A stretch of 64,000 nucleotides of DNA from Caballeronia sp. SBC1 (lineage in GTDB: Bacteria; Pseudomonadota; Gammaproteobacteria; Burkholderiales; Burkholderiaceae), in contig NZ_CP049158.1 of the NCBI RefSeq assembly GCF_011493005.1, forward strand, positions 1,550,001 through 1,614,000. The letters run 5' to 3'. Made by a program: the position numbers and the translations under genes. Below are positions 38,283 to 47,587 of this stretch, in pieces; the first letter of the stretch is position 1; each line of letters opens with the position of its first letter. The notes under the pieces are model-generated. The model did no database searches. It was not told where the DNA came from and saw nothing but the letters and a program-made list of their open reading frames with translations.

Positions 38283-39554
38283 TCAGACTTCAAACAGCCC
38301 CGCCCCGATAAACGAACCCGGCCGCACGCCCGGCGGGCACGCGAACACAGCGCTGCCCACGTGCGTGGTGAACTGATTCATCATGTCGAACTTCGCCAGC
38401 CGGTCATTGATAGGAATGAAACCGGTGCGCGGGTCGCTTTGATGCGCGACGAAGATCAACCCCGCGTCGTACTCGGTTTCCTGGCGCCATGGCGGCCACC
38501 GTTCGATATAAAAATCGGTGCCGTCGTTGTAGGAATACGAACGGCGCAGGATCTGCGCGCCGTTGTTCGTTGCCTGGTTCGACAAACGCACGTGCGAGTT
38601 TTCCGGGATCACCTGGTTGCCGTCTTTATCGACAGCATCGAGATCCAGCGCATCCATTTCGTGCTGCTTGCCGATCGGCGCGCCGCTGTATTTCTCGCGG
38701 CCAAACACCTGTTCCTGGAAACCGCGCTCCATGGTGTCCCAGTGTTCCAGCGTGATACGGATACGACGCACGACCGTGTACGTGCCGCCGTTCATCCACG
38801 GCGCGTCGGACGCGTTGGCCCACACGAACTGATTCATCAGCGCCGGTTGCGCGGTCGACGGATTGTTGGTGCCGTCCTTGAAACCCATCAGGTTGCGCGG
38901 CGTCTGCCCACGCGGGCCGGAGAGGAAACCCGCCTGTGCCCAGCGCATGGCCACAATGCCGTAGCCCATGCGCGCGAGTTGGCGCACGGCATGGAACGCG
39001 ACTTGAGCGTCGTTGGCGCAGGCTTGGATCAGGATGTCGCCACCGGTTTTCTGCGGTAGCAACTGGTCGCCGTTGAAGCGCGGCAAGTCGACCAGCGCGG
39101 CAGGCCGGCGCTTCTCCAGACCGTAGCGGTCCTTACCTTCGTGCGTGAACAGTCCCGGACCAAAACCGAACGTAATCGTGAGGCCCGCTGCACCCAGGCC
39201 GAGGATATCGCCGGAATCGGGTGCGACCTTGTCGTCGGCGGGCAAAGGCTTGGCCGTGTCACCGCGCGACATGCGCGCAGCCGCGTCCGTCCACGTTTTC
39301 AGAAGACCGATCACTTCTTCGCGTTTGTCCGTCGTGAGATCGAGCGACGCCACGTACGTATGGCTCTGCTGCGGCGTCACGATACCGGCCTGATGCTCGC
39401 CGAAGAACGGCTCGACCACGAGCATCGGGTCGATGGGTTGCTTGAACTGCGCTTTCGTCGCGGCGTGCGCGACTGAACCCGCGCCTAACGCCGCGCCCGC
39501 GGCAACGCCCGCTTTAAGAAAGCGGCGGCGCGGTGGATCTTGATCGTTTGCCAT
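38283..39554 (-). CDS. efeB: Dyp-type peroxidase/deferrochelatase (EfeB type)
   Basis: A 423-residue haem peroxidase exported by the Tat system: RRRFLKAGVAAGAALGAG forms the twin-arginine signal. The family motif GxxDG appears as GFKDGTNNPS, and the C-terminal part includes RRSYSYNDG and GLIFVAHQSDPRTGFIPI typical of EfeB. The enzyme oxidises substrates with peroxide and is proposed to release iron from haem or oxidise Fe2+. Here it is linked to an Fbp transporter and not to the usual EfeU/EfeO. Confidence 0.93.
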   Translation of the reverse strand: MANDQDPPRRRFLKAGVAAGAALGAGSVAHAATKAQFKQPIDPMLVVEPFFGEHQAGIVTPQQSHTYVASLDLTTDKREEVIGLLKTWTDAAARMSRGDTAKPLPADDKVAPDSGDILGLGAAGLTITFGFGPGLFTHEGKDRYGLEKRRPAALVDLPRFNGDQLLPQKTGGDILIQACANDAQVAFHAVRQLARMGYGIVAMRWAQAGFLSGPRGQTPRNLMGFKDGTNNPSTAQPALMNQFVWANASDAPWMNGGTYTVVRRIRITLEHWDTMERGFQEQVFGREKYSGAPIGKQHEMDALDLDAVDKDGNQVIPENSHVRLSNQATNNGAQILRRSYSYNDGTDFYIERWPPWRQETEYDAGLIFVAHQSDPRTGFIPINDRLAKFDMMNQFTTHVGSAVFACPPGVRPGSFIGAGLFEV

Positions 39555-39607
39555 AATGTCGCCTTGCTGTGCTAATTACTTCGCTTTGCTTAACTACTCG
39601 CTTCGCT

Positions 39608-40747
39608 TTACTTCGCCAGGACCAGCGTGTTCACATCGTCCTGCACATAGTAAAAACCGTCACCTTCCGGCGTCATTGCGATGCCGAACAAGTCACCATT
39701 GCCCGGCGGCGATTGCGCTTTGTCGGTATCGATCCAGCGTGCATACAGTTGCTTGCCCGTCGCCGGATCGATTTCCACGACCTGGCCGTTCAACGCATTC
39801 GTGACCAGCAAGTGACCGTTGGGCGCCGTCACCATCGCAAGCGGGCGATGCAGGAAACCATCGGCGGTCAATTCGCGGCCAACACCCGCGCTGGTATCGC
39901 GCGTCATGGGATCATCGATTTCCGTCACGCGGTTACCAATTGCATCGGACGCATACAGCAGCTTCTGATCCGTCGATAACGCCAGACCCGTAGGTCCGAT
40001 CAGGAACACACCCTTGTCGGCCTGCGCGCCGAAACCGCTGGCGATCACCGTTTCCTGCTTGACCACCGGCGCCTTGCCTTGCGGGATATCGAGGTCAAGA
40101 CGCAGGATGGTGGACTGCTTGAAGACCGGCGGATTGCCATCCGCGCCGCCTACACCGAAGCCCGCATTGCTCAAGAACAGCGTAGCGTGGTCGCCGTTGT
40201 CGACGACCGCCATGTTGCCCCACGGGTCGTTGATGTTCGGACTCACAATGGTGGACGCCACCTTGCCCTGGTTGTCGAGCACGATCAGGCAGCCCGCGCC
40301 CTTGGTGCCGGTCGTTCCATCGTTACTCGGTGTGCTGCCGACGATCACCCAGCCCGACTTCAGCATGGTCATCGCGGTGGAAAGGCCTATCCCGCCCGGA
40401 CAATCTTTCAGATCGCGCGGCACGGTTGCGAACACCGTCATCTGCTTGGTTTCGGGATGATAGTTGATGATCGTGCTGCCGGTACCCTGCAGGTTCGCGG
40501 CGTTGTTGAAGTTGCCCACCAGCACGTCGCCCTGCTTGACCGTGCCCGACGATACCGGCGCGACCACGATTGCATACGGGTTCTGGTCGCCGTTGGACGG
40601 CACGGTATTGATAAGCGTGGTGTGCTTGTGGATCGTCTCGAGAAAGCCAATTGGCGCTGCGTGCGCCACGCTGCCTGCAAGACCGCCAACCAGCAAAGCA
40701 GCTGACGCAACTGCCGAAAGCGCTCTGGATTTGATAAGTTGTTTCAT
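39608..40747 (-). CDS. Periplasmic beta-propeller protein (NHL/YncE-like)
   Basis: A 379-residue exported protein with a signal peptide (about residues 1-30, cut after AHA). The rest shows repeated four-strand blades such as GLSTAMTMLKSGWVIVGS, GPTGLALSTDQKLLYASD and PLAMVTAPNGHLLVTNALNG, as in NHL and YncE propellers. No catalytic residues were recognised. It is the second gene of the Fur-box operon, so a role in iron or haem handling beside the Dyp peroxidase is inferred. Its 3' end lies in a TTCGCTT-rich low-complexity stretch. Confidence 0.82.
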   Translation of the reverse strand: MKQLIKSRALSAVASAALLVGGLAGSVAHAAPIGFLETIHKHTTLINTVPSNGDQNPYAIVVAPVSSGTVKQGDVLVGNFNNAANLQGTGSTIINYHPETKQMTVFATVPRDLKDCPGGIGLSTAMTMLKSGWVIVGSTPSNDGTTGTKGAGCLIVLDNQGKVASTIVSPNINDPWGNMAVVDNGDHATLFLSNAGFGVGGADGNPPVFKQSTILRLDLDIPQGKAPVVKQETVIASGFGAQADKGVFLIGPTGLALSTDQKLLYASDAIGNRVTEIDDPMTRDTSAGVGRELTADGFLHRPLAMVTAPNGHLLVTNALNGQVVEIDPATGKQLYARWIDTDKAQSPPGNGDLFGIAMTPEGDGFYYVQDDVNTLVLAK

Positions 40748-40785
40748 ACAAAAGCCTCGGGTGCGTGCGTTCAAGATCACGCCGA

Positions 40786-42339
40786 TCAGAAAGTGATGGT
40801 GGTGCGCACGCCGACGACGAACGTGTTGCGCAACGGCTGCGTGGGATCGTTCGGATTCTGGCCGGCGCCCGCGTTGAAGGTGTATTGCAGATCACCCTGC
40901 ATCACCCACCACGGGTTGACCTGATACTGATAGGTCGCCTCGACCGCTGTTTCCTGGGTGCGCACGCCGTACGGTCCGCCGCTTTGCGCAGCAGTCGCGA
41001 GATCGAGGTCATGCGCGGCATTGCCGATCTTGATGTAGGTGACGCCGAGCCCGACGCTGTCGTTATCGCGGCCGGCGAACGGGGCTTTCATCACAATGCC
41101 CGCGTTGGCGCTGAAACTCACCAGGTTGCGGTCGCCCGGCGCGCCCATCACGCGCGCAAACACGCCAATGCTGCGCGGCTCGTCGGGGTTCGGACGCCAG
41201 ATCATTTGGTCCGCAACGGCGTAAAAGCTGTAGTCGCCGTTATGAATTTGCGGCGTGCCGCTGCTCAGCGGATTGGCGAGCGACAGGCCGGTGTTGTCAG
41301 TGCCGAGGTCGTTGAAGTGTTCGTTGTTGTACCAGAAGCCGATCTTGTACGTGCCTGGCAAGCCGCTTTGCGGCACACCAACCATCTCGCCGTCGGACGG
41401 CTGGTTGATCGAGTACTGCAATTCGCCGATATACAGCGCGCCGTTATGCAGATTGAAGTTCGTGCCGCTGAGATTGTTCGGGTTGTTGCCGAGCGGATTG
41501 CCGTCGAACACGCCCACGAGCCCAGTCAATGAAGGTGTGATCTGGCCGCGCACGCGCACGCCGAGTGCGGACAGCGGATAGGCCGGACCGCCCGATGGCA
41601 TGTCGTACGACGGCAGGCCGGGCCAGCCGAACATAGTATTCACGAACGTGGCCGCGTAGCTGCTGACAATGAATTCCTGGTCAATACTCTGCTGACCGAC
41701 CTTCACGTCCACGCGTTTGTTCAGGAACGACTGCTGATACCAGAGCTCCCACAGGCGCGTGGTGTCCTGAGCTTCAATCCCGCTCGCGGTGTTCAGCGTT
41801 CCCAGGTTGTACTGGCTCAGGTTACGGCCGTGAATTTGCAGCGCGCTCGCGTTGAACGTACCACCTTCCAGACCGAAGGCTTTTTGTGTATCGAGGCCGA
41901 AAGTGACGGTGGTCAGGCCGTCGTAGGTGCCGCCGGTCTTCAGGCCGCCACGCACGTTGTCCAGATATTCCGATACTTCCGTTGCTTGCAGCGTAATGCC
42001 GTACTGGCCGAGCCACGAGCGCACGCCGCCCATATCGCCGAGCAGGTTCGAACGGCCCCATACGCCGGTCCATTGACCCGCCGGTTGCGCCTGGATGTTC
42101 AGGTCGGCTTCGGGGGCGTCGGAAGGGGTTGCGTCCGGGTTGGCCGGCTCGCCCGCAGCAAATGCCGCCGAGAATGTCGCCGATGAAGCCAGCGCGAACA
42201 ACGCCAGGCTGGTACCGAGCATCGCCCGGCGGAAAGGCGCGCCACGGCGCTTGATGGCAGCGCGCAGTGTCGCGTCGGGGCGTGAATCGTGTCGCGATTC
42301 AGCGCGCGATTCGCGCGGAGCGAGCTGGACGGGTTGCAT
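40786..42339 (-). CDS. OprB-family (carbohydrate-type) outer membrane porin
   Basis: A 517-residue outer-membrane barrel. The N-region is unusually long: about 40 basic residues precede the hydrophobic core MLGTSLALFALASSATFSAAFA of the signal peptide. AGAGGATTT lies five bases before the chosen ATG, which supports this long form; a start at Met40 is the alternative. GQWTGVWGRSNLLGDMGGVR and DVKVGQQSIDQEF are OprB-like, and the chain ends VGVRTTITF. First gene of the iron operon, 176 bases downstream of the Fur box; substrate likely not sugar here. Confidence 0.88.
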   Translation of the reverse strand: MQPVQLAPRESRAESRHDSRPDATLRAAIKRRGAPFRRAMLGTSLALFALASSATFSAAFAAGEPANPDATPSDAPEADLNIQAQPAGQWTGVWGRSNLLGDMGGVRSWLGQYGITLQATEVSEYLDNVRGGLKTGGTYDGLTTVTFGLDTQKAFGLEGGTFNASALQIHGRNLSQYNLGTLNTASGIEAQDTTRLWELWYQQSFLNKRVDVKVGQQSIDQEFIVSSYAATFVNTMFGWPGLPSYDMPSGGPAYPLSALGVRVRGQITPSLTGLVGVFDGNPLGNNPNNLSGTNFNLHNGALYIGELQYSINQPSDGEMVGVPQSGLPGTYKIGFWYNNEHFNDLGTDNTGLSLANPLSSGTPQIHNGDYSFYAVADQMIWRPNPDEPRSIGVFARVMGAPGDRNLVSFSANAGIVMKAPFAGRDNDSVGLGVTYIKIGNAAHDLDLATAAQSGGPYGVRTQETAVEATYQYQVNPWWVMQGDLQYTFNAGAGQNPNDPTQPLRNTFVVGVRTTITF

Positions 42340-42515
42340 CGAAATCCTCTGTCTTGTTGCGACGGCTGCAAAAGCGTCGTGTTGATTGTTCTAAAGACGT
42401 TGCGATCCAACGCGCAAAAGCCCCGCGCATCGGCGCTGAAAACGTCCTCCGGGCCACCATCCAGAAGGCACCGGCGAAGCGAATCGTACCCACGGCATGT
42501 GTGAACGTCAATATA

Positions 42516-42534
42516 AATGAGAACGATTCTCATT
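42516..42534. promoter_or_regulatory. Fur box
   Basis: AATGAGAACGATTCTCATT is an uninterrupted 8-3-8 palindrome and very close to the Fur consensus. It lies 176 bases upstream of the OprB-like gene, with TATAAT- and TATATT-like -10 elements overlapping or next to it on the minus strand. The nearest + strand gene is over 560 bases away. Confidence 0.88.
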
Positions 42535-43101
42535 ATAATTACAGGTAGTTGAAAGACCCCTTACGAAAGACAATTTCTTACGGCTTGATAACTTCCTTAT
42601 TTGAAATTATTTAGTAATGTTTTTGATATTTACGAATGCCGAGGAGTATCACGAGCAGGTGCCGTTTAACCCAGTCCGGTTTGTGCCGCAATCTTCAGGG
42701 ACTAACCGGATAGACGATCGCCCGTATCAGGGTATTGACGGAGCGTGTCAACAACGGCGGTAGCCTCAGCTAAGCGGGGTTCGGCAATCCGCTTAAACCC
42801 GCTATGCCGAAATCCGCATTGCCAATGCGACGAACTGCCAAGACGCCGCTAATTTGGCTTCCTAAATTGCATCTGCTGCTGGTCGCCAGCGAGTTCGTTA
42901 AAAACAAGCTCAACCGGTTTTTCGTCCACACGATAATGGCGGCGCGCGCGGGCAAATCCCGTCTTGCCCAAAGTGGTGCAGTCGCGTATCGGAAATGGAG
43001 TTGAAACCCCGGAGTTGAAACGTGTAGATAAAACCAAGACGCGAAAGCGAAATCTGATCGCCCTGCTCGCCGGACCTGTCCAACCCCGAAGGAGAATAAA
43101 A
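42535..43101. other. Long intergenic region, no gene seen
   Basis: The first 120 bases are AT-rich. Further on are an inverted repeat TCCGGTT (42675) / AACCGGA (42704) and a short AAGCGG/CCGCTT stem near 42775. A direct repeat GGAGTTGAAAC occurs twice near 43000-43020. No convincing frame; a small RNA or long leader for the following gene cannot be excluded. Confidence 0.5.
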
Positions 43102-44262
43102 GTGCATCCTCAAACAAATCTCAAACCGCTTGCCTGGATTCTTGCGTGCGCTGCCGCCAGCTTGGGCGCGTTGCCGCTGTCTGCCGCTGCCGACACGCTC
43201 GAGGTCAAGGTCGGCTTTGCCGCCCCGCTGACGGGCGCGAACGCAGGCTACGGGAAGGACCTGCAAAACGGCGTGCAGTTGGCGCTGGATGAAGCGAACG
43301 CGAAGAAGATCCAGATTGGCGGCAAGACGGCCAACTTTGTCATTCAGGCCGAAGATGACCAGGCCGACCCCCGGATCGGGGTGCAGGCGGCGCAAAAACT
43401 GGTCGATGGCGGTGTGGCCGTGGTCGTCGGCCACTTCAATTCAGGCACGACAATTCCTGCGTCGCAGGTCTACCAGACCGCCGGAATTCCTGTGATCGAC
43501 CCTGCGGCGACCAATCCGACCATCACGCAGCGAGGGTTCGACAACGTCTTCACCGTCATTTCCAGCGATGCCCAGAACGCCGGAACCGCCGGGACGTACG
43601 CGGTAACGGTGACGAAAGCGAAGAAGATTTCGATCATCGATGACCGGACGGCCTTCGGCCAGGGCGAAGCCGATGAGTTCGAGAAAGCGGTGAAGGCGGC
43701 GGGCGGCACGATCATCGCGCGTCAGTACAGTGACAACCAGACCGTCGATTTCAGCGCGCAGCTCACGGCGCTGAAGGGTGCGGGTACCGACCTGATCTTC
43801 TTTGGCGGCCTCGACCGGCAAGCGGCGGCGGTGGCGAAGCGGATGAAGCAGCTTGGTATCAGTGCGCAGTTCGTGGGCGGCGGCGGTGTAATGGACGCGG
43901 ATTTCCTGAAGCTGGCCGGCGATGCATCCGACGGCGCAATGGCATGGGAATACGGCAGTCCGCTTGAGAAGCTGCCGCAGGGCAAGGCATTCGCCGATAA
44001 ATTCCAGAAGCATTTCGGCGTGGCGATTCTCTCGTATGCGCCGTTCGGTTATGACGCTGCGTGGGCCGCGATCGATGCCATGCAGAAGGCTAATTCCATT
44101 GATCCGAAGGTGTATCGCCCGGTGCTGAAGACCATTTCGTTCCCGGGCATTACGGGCACGATTGCCTTCGACAATAACGGCGCGCTGAAGAATGCTTCGT
44201 CGACGATGTATCAGGTCAAGAGTGGTGCCTGGGTGCCTGTCGTGACGAAGAACGGGACGTAG
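43102..44262 (+). CDS. Branched-chain amino acid ABC transporter substrate-binding protein
   Basis: A 386-residue periplasmic binding protein of the LivJ/LivK type. Start is a GTG seven bases after AAGGAG; residues 1-28 form the signal peptide (VHPQTNLKPLAW to SAAA). VKVGFAAPLTGANAGYGKDLQNG, VVGHFNSGTTIPASQVY, DPAATNPTITQRGF and DDRTAFGQGEADEF are the ligand-site segments of the family. No permease or ATPase gene is nearby, so it must use a transporter encoded elsewhere. Confidence 0.92.
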   Translation: MHPQTNLKPLAWILACAAASLGALPLSAAADTLEVKVGFAAPLTGANAGYGKDLQNGVQLALDEANAKKIQIGGKTANFVIQAEDDQADPRIGVQAAQKLVDGGVAVVVGHFNSGTTIPASQVYQTAGIPVIDPAATNPTITQRGFDNVFTVISSDAQNAGTAGTYAVTVTKAKKISIIDDRTAFGQGEADEFEKAVKAAGGTIIARQYSDNQTVDFSAQLTALKGAGTDLIFFGGLDRQAAAVAKRMKQLGISAQFVGGGGVMDADFLKLAGDASDGAMAWEYGSPLEKLPQGKAFADKFQKHFGVAILSYAPFGYDAAWAAIDAMQKANSIDPKVYRPVLKTISFPGITGTIAFDNNGALKNASSTMYQVKSGAWVPVVTKNGT

Positions 44263-44326
44263 ATTTAACGGACGTGGCGGCGGGGCACTGGTTGGGTCTG
44301 ACGATTCTGAGGCCTACGCCCCCGCC

Positions 44327-44346
44327 GCGCGCGAACGAAAAATCAC
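44327..44346. repeat. Short copy of extragenic repeat at LysR stop codon
   Basis: GCGCGCGAACGAAAAATCAC resembles the gene-proximal ends of the repeats at 31096-31117 and 50105-50122, and again includes or abuts a minus-strand stop codon. Confidence 0.5.
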
Positions 44347-45266
44347 GCGCTCATGCTCATGTAAGCCGAAAGATTCGCCCGCGTCACCGCGGCCTCCCCC
44401 TCGAGCCATTGCGCAAACTCCCGCAAAACCGGCGAAGGCGCCGGCCGCTCCGGATAGATCAGATAATACGAAGCCCCGCTGGGCACACAAAGCGAAAACG
44501 GCGTAATGATGCGCTGCGCCCGCAAGTCCTCTTCGATCAGCGACAAATCCCCAATCGTCACGCCCAAGCCCTGCATGGCAGACGAAATGGCGAGATCAAG
44601 CGTGTCGAAGTGCTGCGCTTTCGCCGATGGCAATCCCTTATATCCATACGCTTCCAGCCACCTCAACCAGTCCCGCCGGTCACGCGTGGGATGCAGCAAA
44701 GTCTGATCGGCAAGATCATCGGGCGTTGCAGCAGCGCCAGCCGGACGCGCCTTCCACAAACCCGGCGCACACACCGGCGTCAGCACTTCATCGAACAGAT
44801 GATGCGAACTCACGCCCTTTAACGTCGGCTGCCCGAACACAATGGCGGCATCGAACTGCTCGGCGTTGAACTCCACCCCGTGCGACACCGCAGCCGTCAC
44901 CTCGATCGCGAGCTCCGGCCGCTCATTCTGCAACCGGATCACGCGCGGCAAAATCCAGCGCATCGCGCACGTGGGGCATTTCACCCGCAACGTGCCCGAC
45001 TGCGCCCCGCTACGTTCCAGCGCCTCGGTGATCTGCGTGAGTGCCTGTTGCAAAGGCGCGAGCAGCATGGCGCCATTCGGCGTCAGCGCCAGACCGCGCG
45101 GCTGGCGCACGAACAGCGCGTAACCCAGATGCGCTTCCAGCCCGGAAATCTGCCGGCTGACGGCGCCTTGCGTGATGTTCAGAGCATCGGCGGCACGGGT
45201 AAAGTTCAGTCGCTGCGCCACGACCGCGAAGGTTTTAAGCACATCCAAAGACGGCAGCGGTTTCAT
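44343..45266 (-). CDS. LysR family regulator (GcvA-like)
   Basis: A 307-residue regulator with the N-terminal helix-turn-helix FTRAADALNITQGAVSRQISGLE and a C-terminal effector domain. The GcvA-like branch is suggested by ALFVRQPRGLALTPNG and the LRVKCPTCAMRWILPRVIRLQ segment, which contains two Cys. Start chosen at MKPLPSLDVLKTF. It is divergent from the aminotransferase gene at 45392 across 125 bases, its likely target. Confidence 0.92.
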   Translation of the reverse strand: MKPLPSLDVLKTFAVVAQRLNFTRAADALNITQGAVSRQISGLEAHLGYALFVRQPRGLALTPNGAMLLAPLQQALTQITEALERSGAQSGTLRVKCPTCAMRWILPRVIRLQNERPELAIEVTAAVSHGVEFNAEQFDAAIVFGQPTLKGVSSHHLFDEVLTPVCAPGLWKARPAGAAATPDDLADQTLLHPTRDRRDWLRWLEAYGYKGLPSAKAQHFDTLDLAISSAMQGLGVTIGDLSLIEEDLRAQRIITPFSLCVPSGASYYLIYPERPAPSPVLREFAQWLEGEAAVTRANLSAYMSMSA

Positions 45267-45391
45267 TGTCGGATCTCGTAAGCCATGAGCTGGGTTCATG
45301 GCTAGTATGACAAACTTTCGATTGTCCGCACTTTATTGCTGCGGTCGAATGACAATCGATACTCGAATTCAGTCCTCCGGAGACAACCGCC

Positions 45392-46546
45392 GTGAAAAGT
45401 GCCTGGACCCCCGCGTCGAAGCTGCCGAATGTTGGCACGACCATCTTTACCGTGATCGGCCAGCTCGCCGAGGAACATCAAGCGCTGAATCTCTCGCAAG
45501 GCGCACCGAATTTCGCCTGCGATCCGAAACTGGTGGACAACGCCGCGCGAGCCATGCGCGCCGGGCATAACCAGTACGCACCCATGTCCGGCGTGCCCGC
45601 ACTGCGCGAAGCCCTCGCGCTGAAAACGCAGCAGCTCTATGGCGCCACCTACGACCCGGGCAGCGAAATCACCGTGGTGGCAAGCGCCAGCGAAGGCTTG
45701 TACGCGTCGATCAGCGCGCTCGTGCATCCCGGCGACGAAGTGATCTACTTCGAACCTTCATTCGACAGCTACGGCCCCATCGTGCAATTGCAGGGCGCAA
45801 CGCCTATCCCTATCAAGCTCTCGCCGGTGGATTTTCATATCGACTGGGATGAGGTGGCCGCAGCCATCACGCCGCGCACGCGCATGATCATTATCAACTC
45901 GCCGCACAATCCGTCCGGCAGCGCATTCACCATTGAAGACATCAACCGCCTCACGGCGTTGACGCGCGATTCGAAGATCATTGTGTTGTCGGATGAAGTC
46001 TATGAACACGTTGTGTTCGACGGCGCCCTGCATCACAGCGTGGCGCGTTATCCGGCGCTGGCCGAGCGCAGCGTGATCGTGTCGTCGTTCGGCAAGTCGT
46101 ATCACGTAACCGGTTGGCGCGTTGGCTTCACGCTTGCCCCCGCCGAGCTGACCGACGAAATCCGCAAGGTCCATCAGTTCATGACCTTCGCCGCCGATAC
46201 CCCCATGCAGATCGCATTCGCAGAAGCACTCAGCGACGCGTCGAGCTATCTCGGACTCGGCGCGTTCTATCAGAAGAAACGCGATCTGCTCGCCGAAGCG
46301 CTTAGCGGTTCACGCTTCGAACTCTTGCCGAGCGCAGGCAGCTTCTTCATGCTGGCGCGCTTTGGCGCGTTCTCCGATGAATCGGACAGCGACTTCGTGC
46401 TGCGCCTGATTCGCGAAACCCGCGTCGCGACCATTCCGTTGTCGGCGTTCTACACAGACGGCACGGACAACCGCATCATTCGTCTCAGCTTCGCCAAGGA
46501 CGACGACACGCTGCGCGAAGGCGCACGCCGCTTGTGCGCGGTTTGA
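45392..46546 (+). CDS. Methionine-type aminotransferase (YbdL-like)
   Basis: A 384-residue PLP-dependent class I/II aminotransferase. The PLP Lys lies in VSSFGKSYHVTGWRVGF, and NSPHNPSGSAF and SDEVYEHVVFDG are the cofactor-contact segments. The order and LSQGAPNFACDP suggest the YbdL group acting on methionine, phenylalanine and related 2-oxo acids. GTG start with CCGGAGA upstream. It is followed after 68 bases by an amino-acid binding protein on the same strand. Confidence 0.9.
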   Translation: MKSAWTPASKLPNVGTTIFTVIGQLAEEHQALNLSQGAPNFACDPKLVDNAARAMRAGHNQYAPMSGVPALREALALKTQQLYGATYDPGSEITVVASASEGLYASISALVHPGDEVIYFEPSFDSYGPIVQLQGATPIPIKLSPVDFHIDWDEVAAAITPRTRMIIINSPHNPSGSAFTIEDINRLTALTRDSKIIVLSDEVYEHVVFDGALHHSVARYPALAERSVIVSSFGKSYHVTGWRVGFTLAPAELTDEIRKVHQFMTFAADTPMQIAFAEALSDASSYLGLGAFYQKKRDLLAEALSGSRFELLPSAGSFFMLARFGAFSDESDSDFVLRLIRETRVATIPLSAFYTDGTDNRIIRLSFAKDDDTLREGARRLCAV

Positions 46547-46614
46547 TGCTGCACTTATGCCGCCCTGATCTTTCCCTGACGCCAGTTCAACTTCTATCAA
46601 AAGAGAGACGCTCC

Positions 46615-47409
46615 ATGAAAAACACCGCTCGCGTATTGTCGGCCGCCCTGTTGCTGGCCTCGTCGTTGTGCAGCGCCGCCGTGTACGCGGCCGAGTCCGA
46701 TACGCTGCGCTACGGCGTGGAAGCGCAATATCCGCCGTTCGAGTCGAAGGCGGCATCCGGTGAGTTGCAGGGGCTGGATATCGATGTCGGCAATGCGGTG
46801 TGCGCCACGGCAAAGATGAAATGCGTGTGGGTCGAGACCTCGTTCGACGGTTTGATCCCGGCCCTCCAGGGCCGTAAATTCGACGCGATCAATTCCGCGA
46901 TGAACGCAACCGATCAGCGCCGCCAGGCCATCGACTTCACGACGGTCGTGTATCGCGTGCCCACGCAACTGATTGCGAAGACGGGCAGCGGACTTGAGCC
47001 AACGCCGGCATCGCTGAAGGGCAAGAACATTGGCGTATTGCAGGGTTCGATCCAGGAAAATTTCGCCAAGGCGCATTGGGCGAACGCGGGCGTGAATGTC
47101 GTGCCGTACCAGGATCAGAACCAGGCTTATACCGACTTGAAGGCCGGCCGTCTCGACGGCACGCTCGTCCTCTCGGCTGCCGGACAAACGGGCTTCCTGT
47201 CCAAGCCGGACGGTCAGGGATACAGCTTTGCCGGCGGCCCGGTCAGCGACGACAAGATCCTCGGCAGCGGCATTGCCTACGGCATTCGCAAGGGCGACGA
47301 TGCGTTGAAGCAGCGTCTGAACACGGCTATCGCGAAGCTCAAGGCTGACGGAACGATTGCGAAGTTCGCGAAAAAGTATCTCGGCGATATCGACGTGTCA
47401 GCTAAATAA
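46615..47409 (+). CDS. Amino acid ABC transporter substrate-binding protein (family 3)
   Basis: A 264-residue periplasmic protein with a signal peptide (about 1-23, cut after YAA). LRYGVEAQYPPFESKAASGELQGLDIDVG is the family-3 opening, with the aromatic residues and Asp used to hold the amino group; AMNATDQRRQAIDFT and the Arg, and VLQGSIQENFAKAHW follow. Ligand is probably a basic or polar amino acid. No membrane component follows; the next gene is an exporter. Confidence 0.92.
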   Translation: MKNTARVLSAALLLASSLCSAAVYAAESDTLRYGVEAQYPPFESKAASGELQGLDIDVGNAVCATAKMKCVWVETSFDGLIPALQGRKFDAINSAMNATDQRRQAIDFTTVVYRVPTQLIAKTGSGLEPTPASLKGKNIGVLQGSIQENFAKAHWANAGVNVVPYQDQNQAYTDLKAGRLDGTLVLSAAGQTGFLSKPDGQGYSFAGGPVSDDKILGSGIAYGIRKGDDALKQRLNTAIAKLKADGTIAKFAKKYLGDIDVSAK

Positions 47410-47587
47410 AGCTGGTCTGAAACAGGCGATATCCGAAGTTGATGGAAGTGCCGCTCAAGGTTTGATAGCTGGATGAAAGCCGCAGCGTGATCAGCGAAGT
47501 TTTTTGAACGCTGGCACACTGCGGCCTTCGTTGTTGGCACAATCGGCCGCTGTGTTGCATTGGGCGGCCGCTCTACCCGGATATCCC

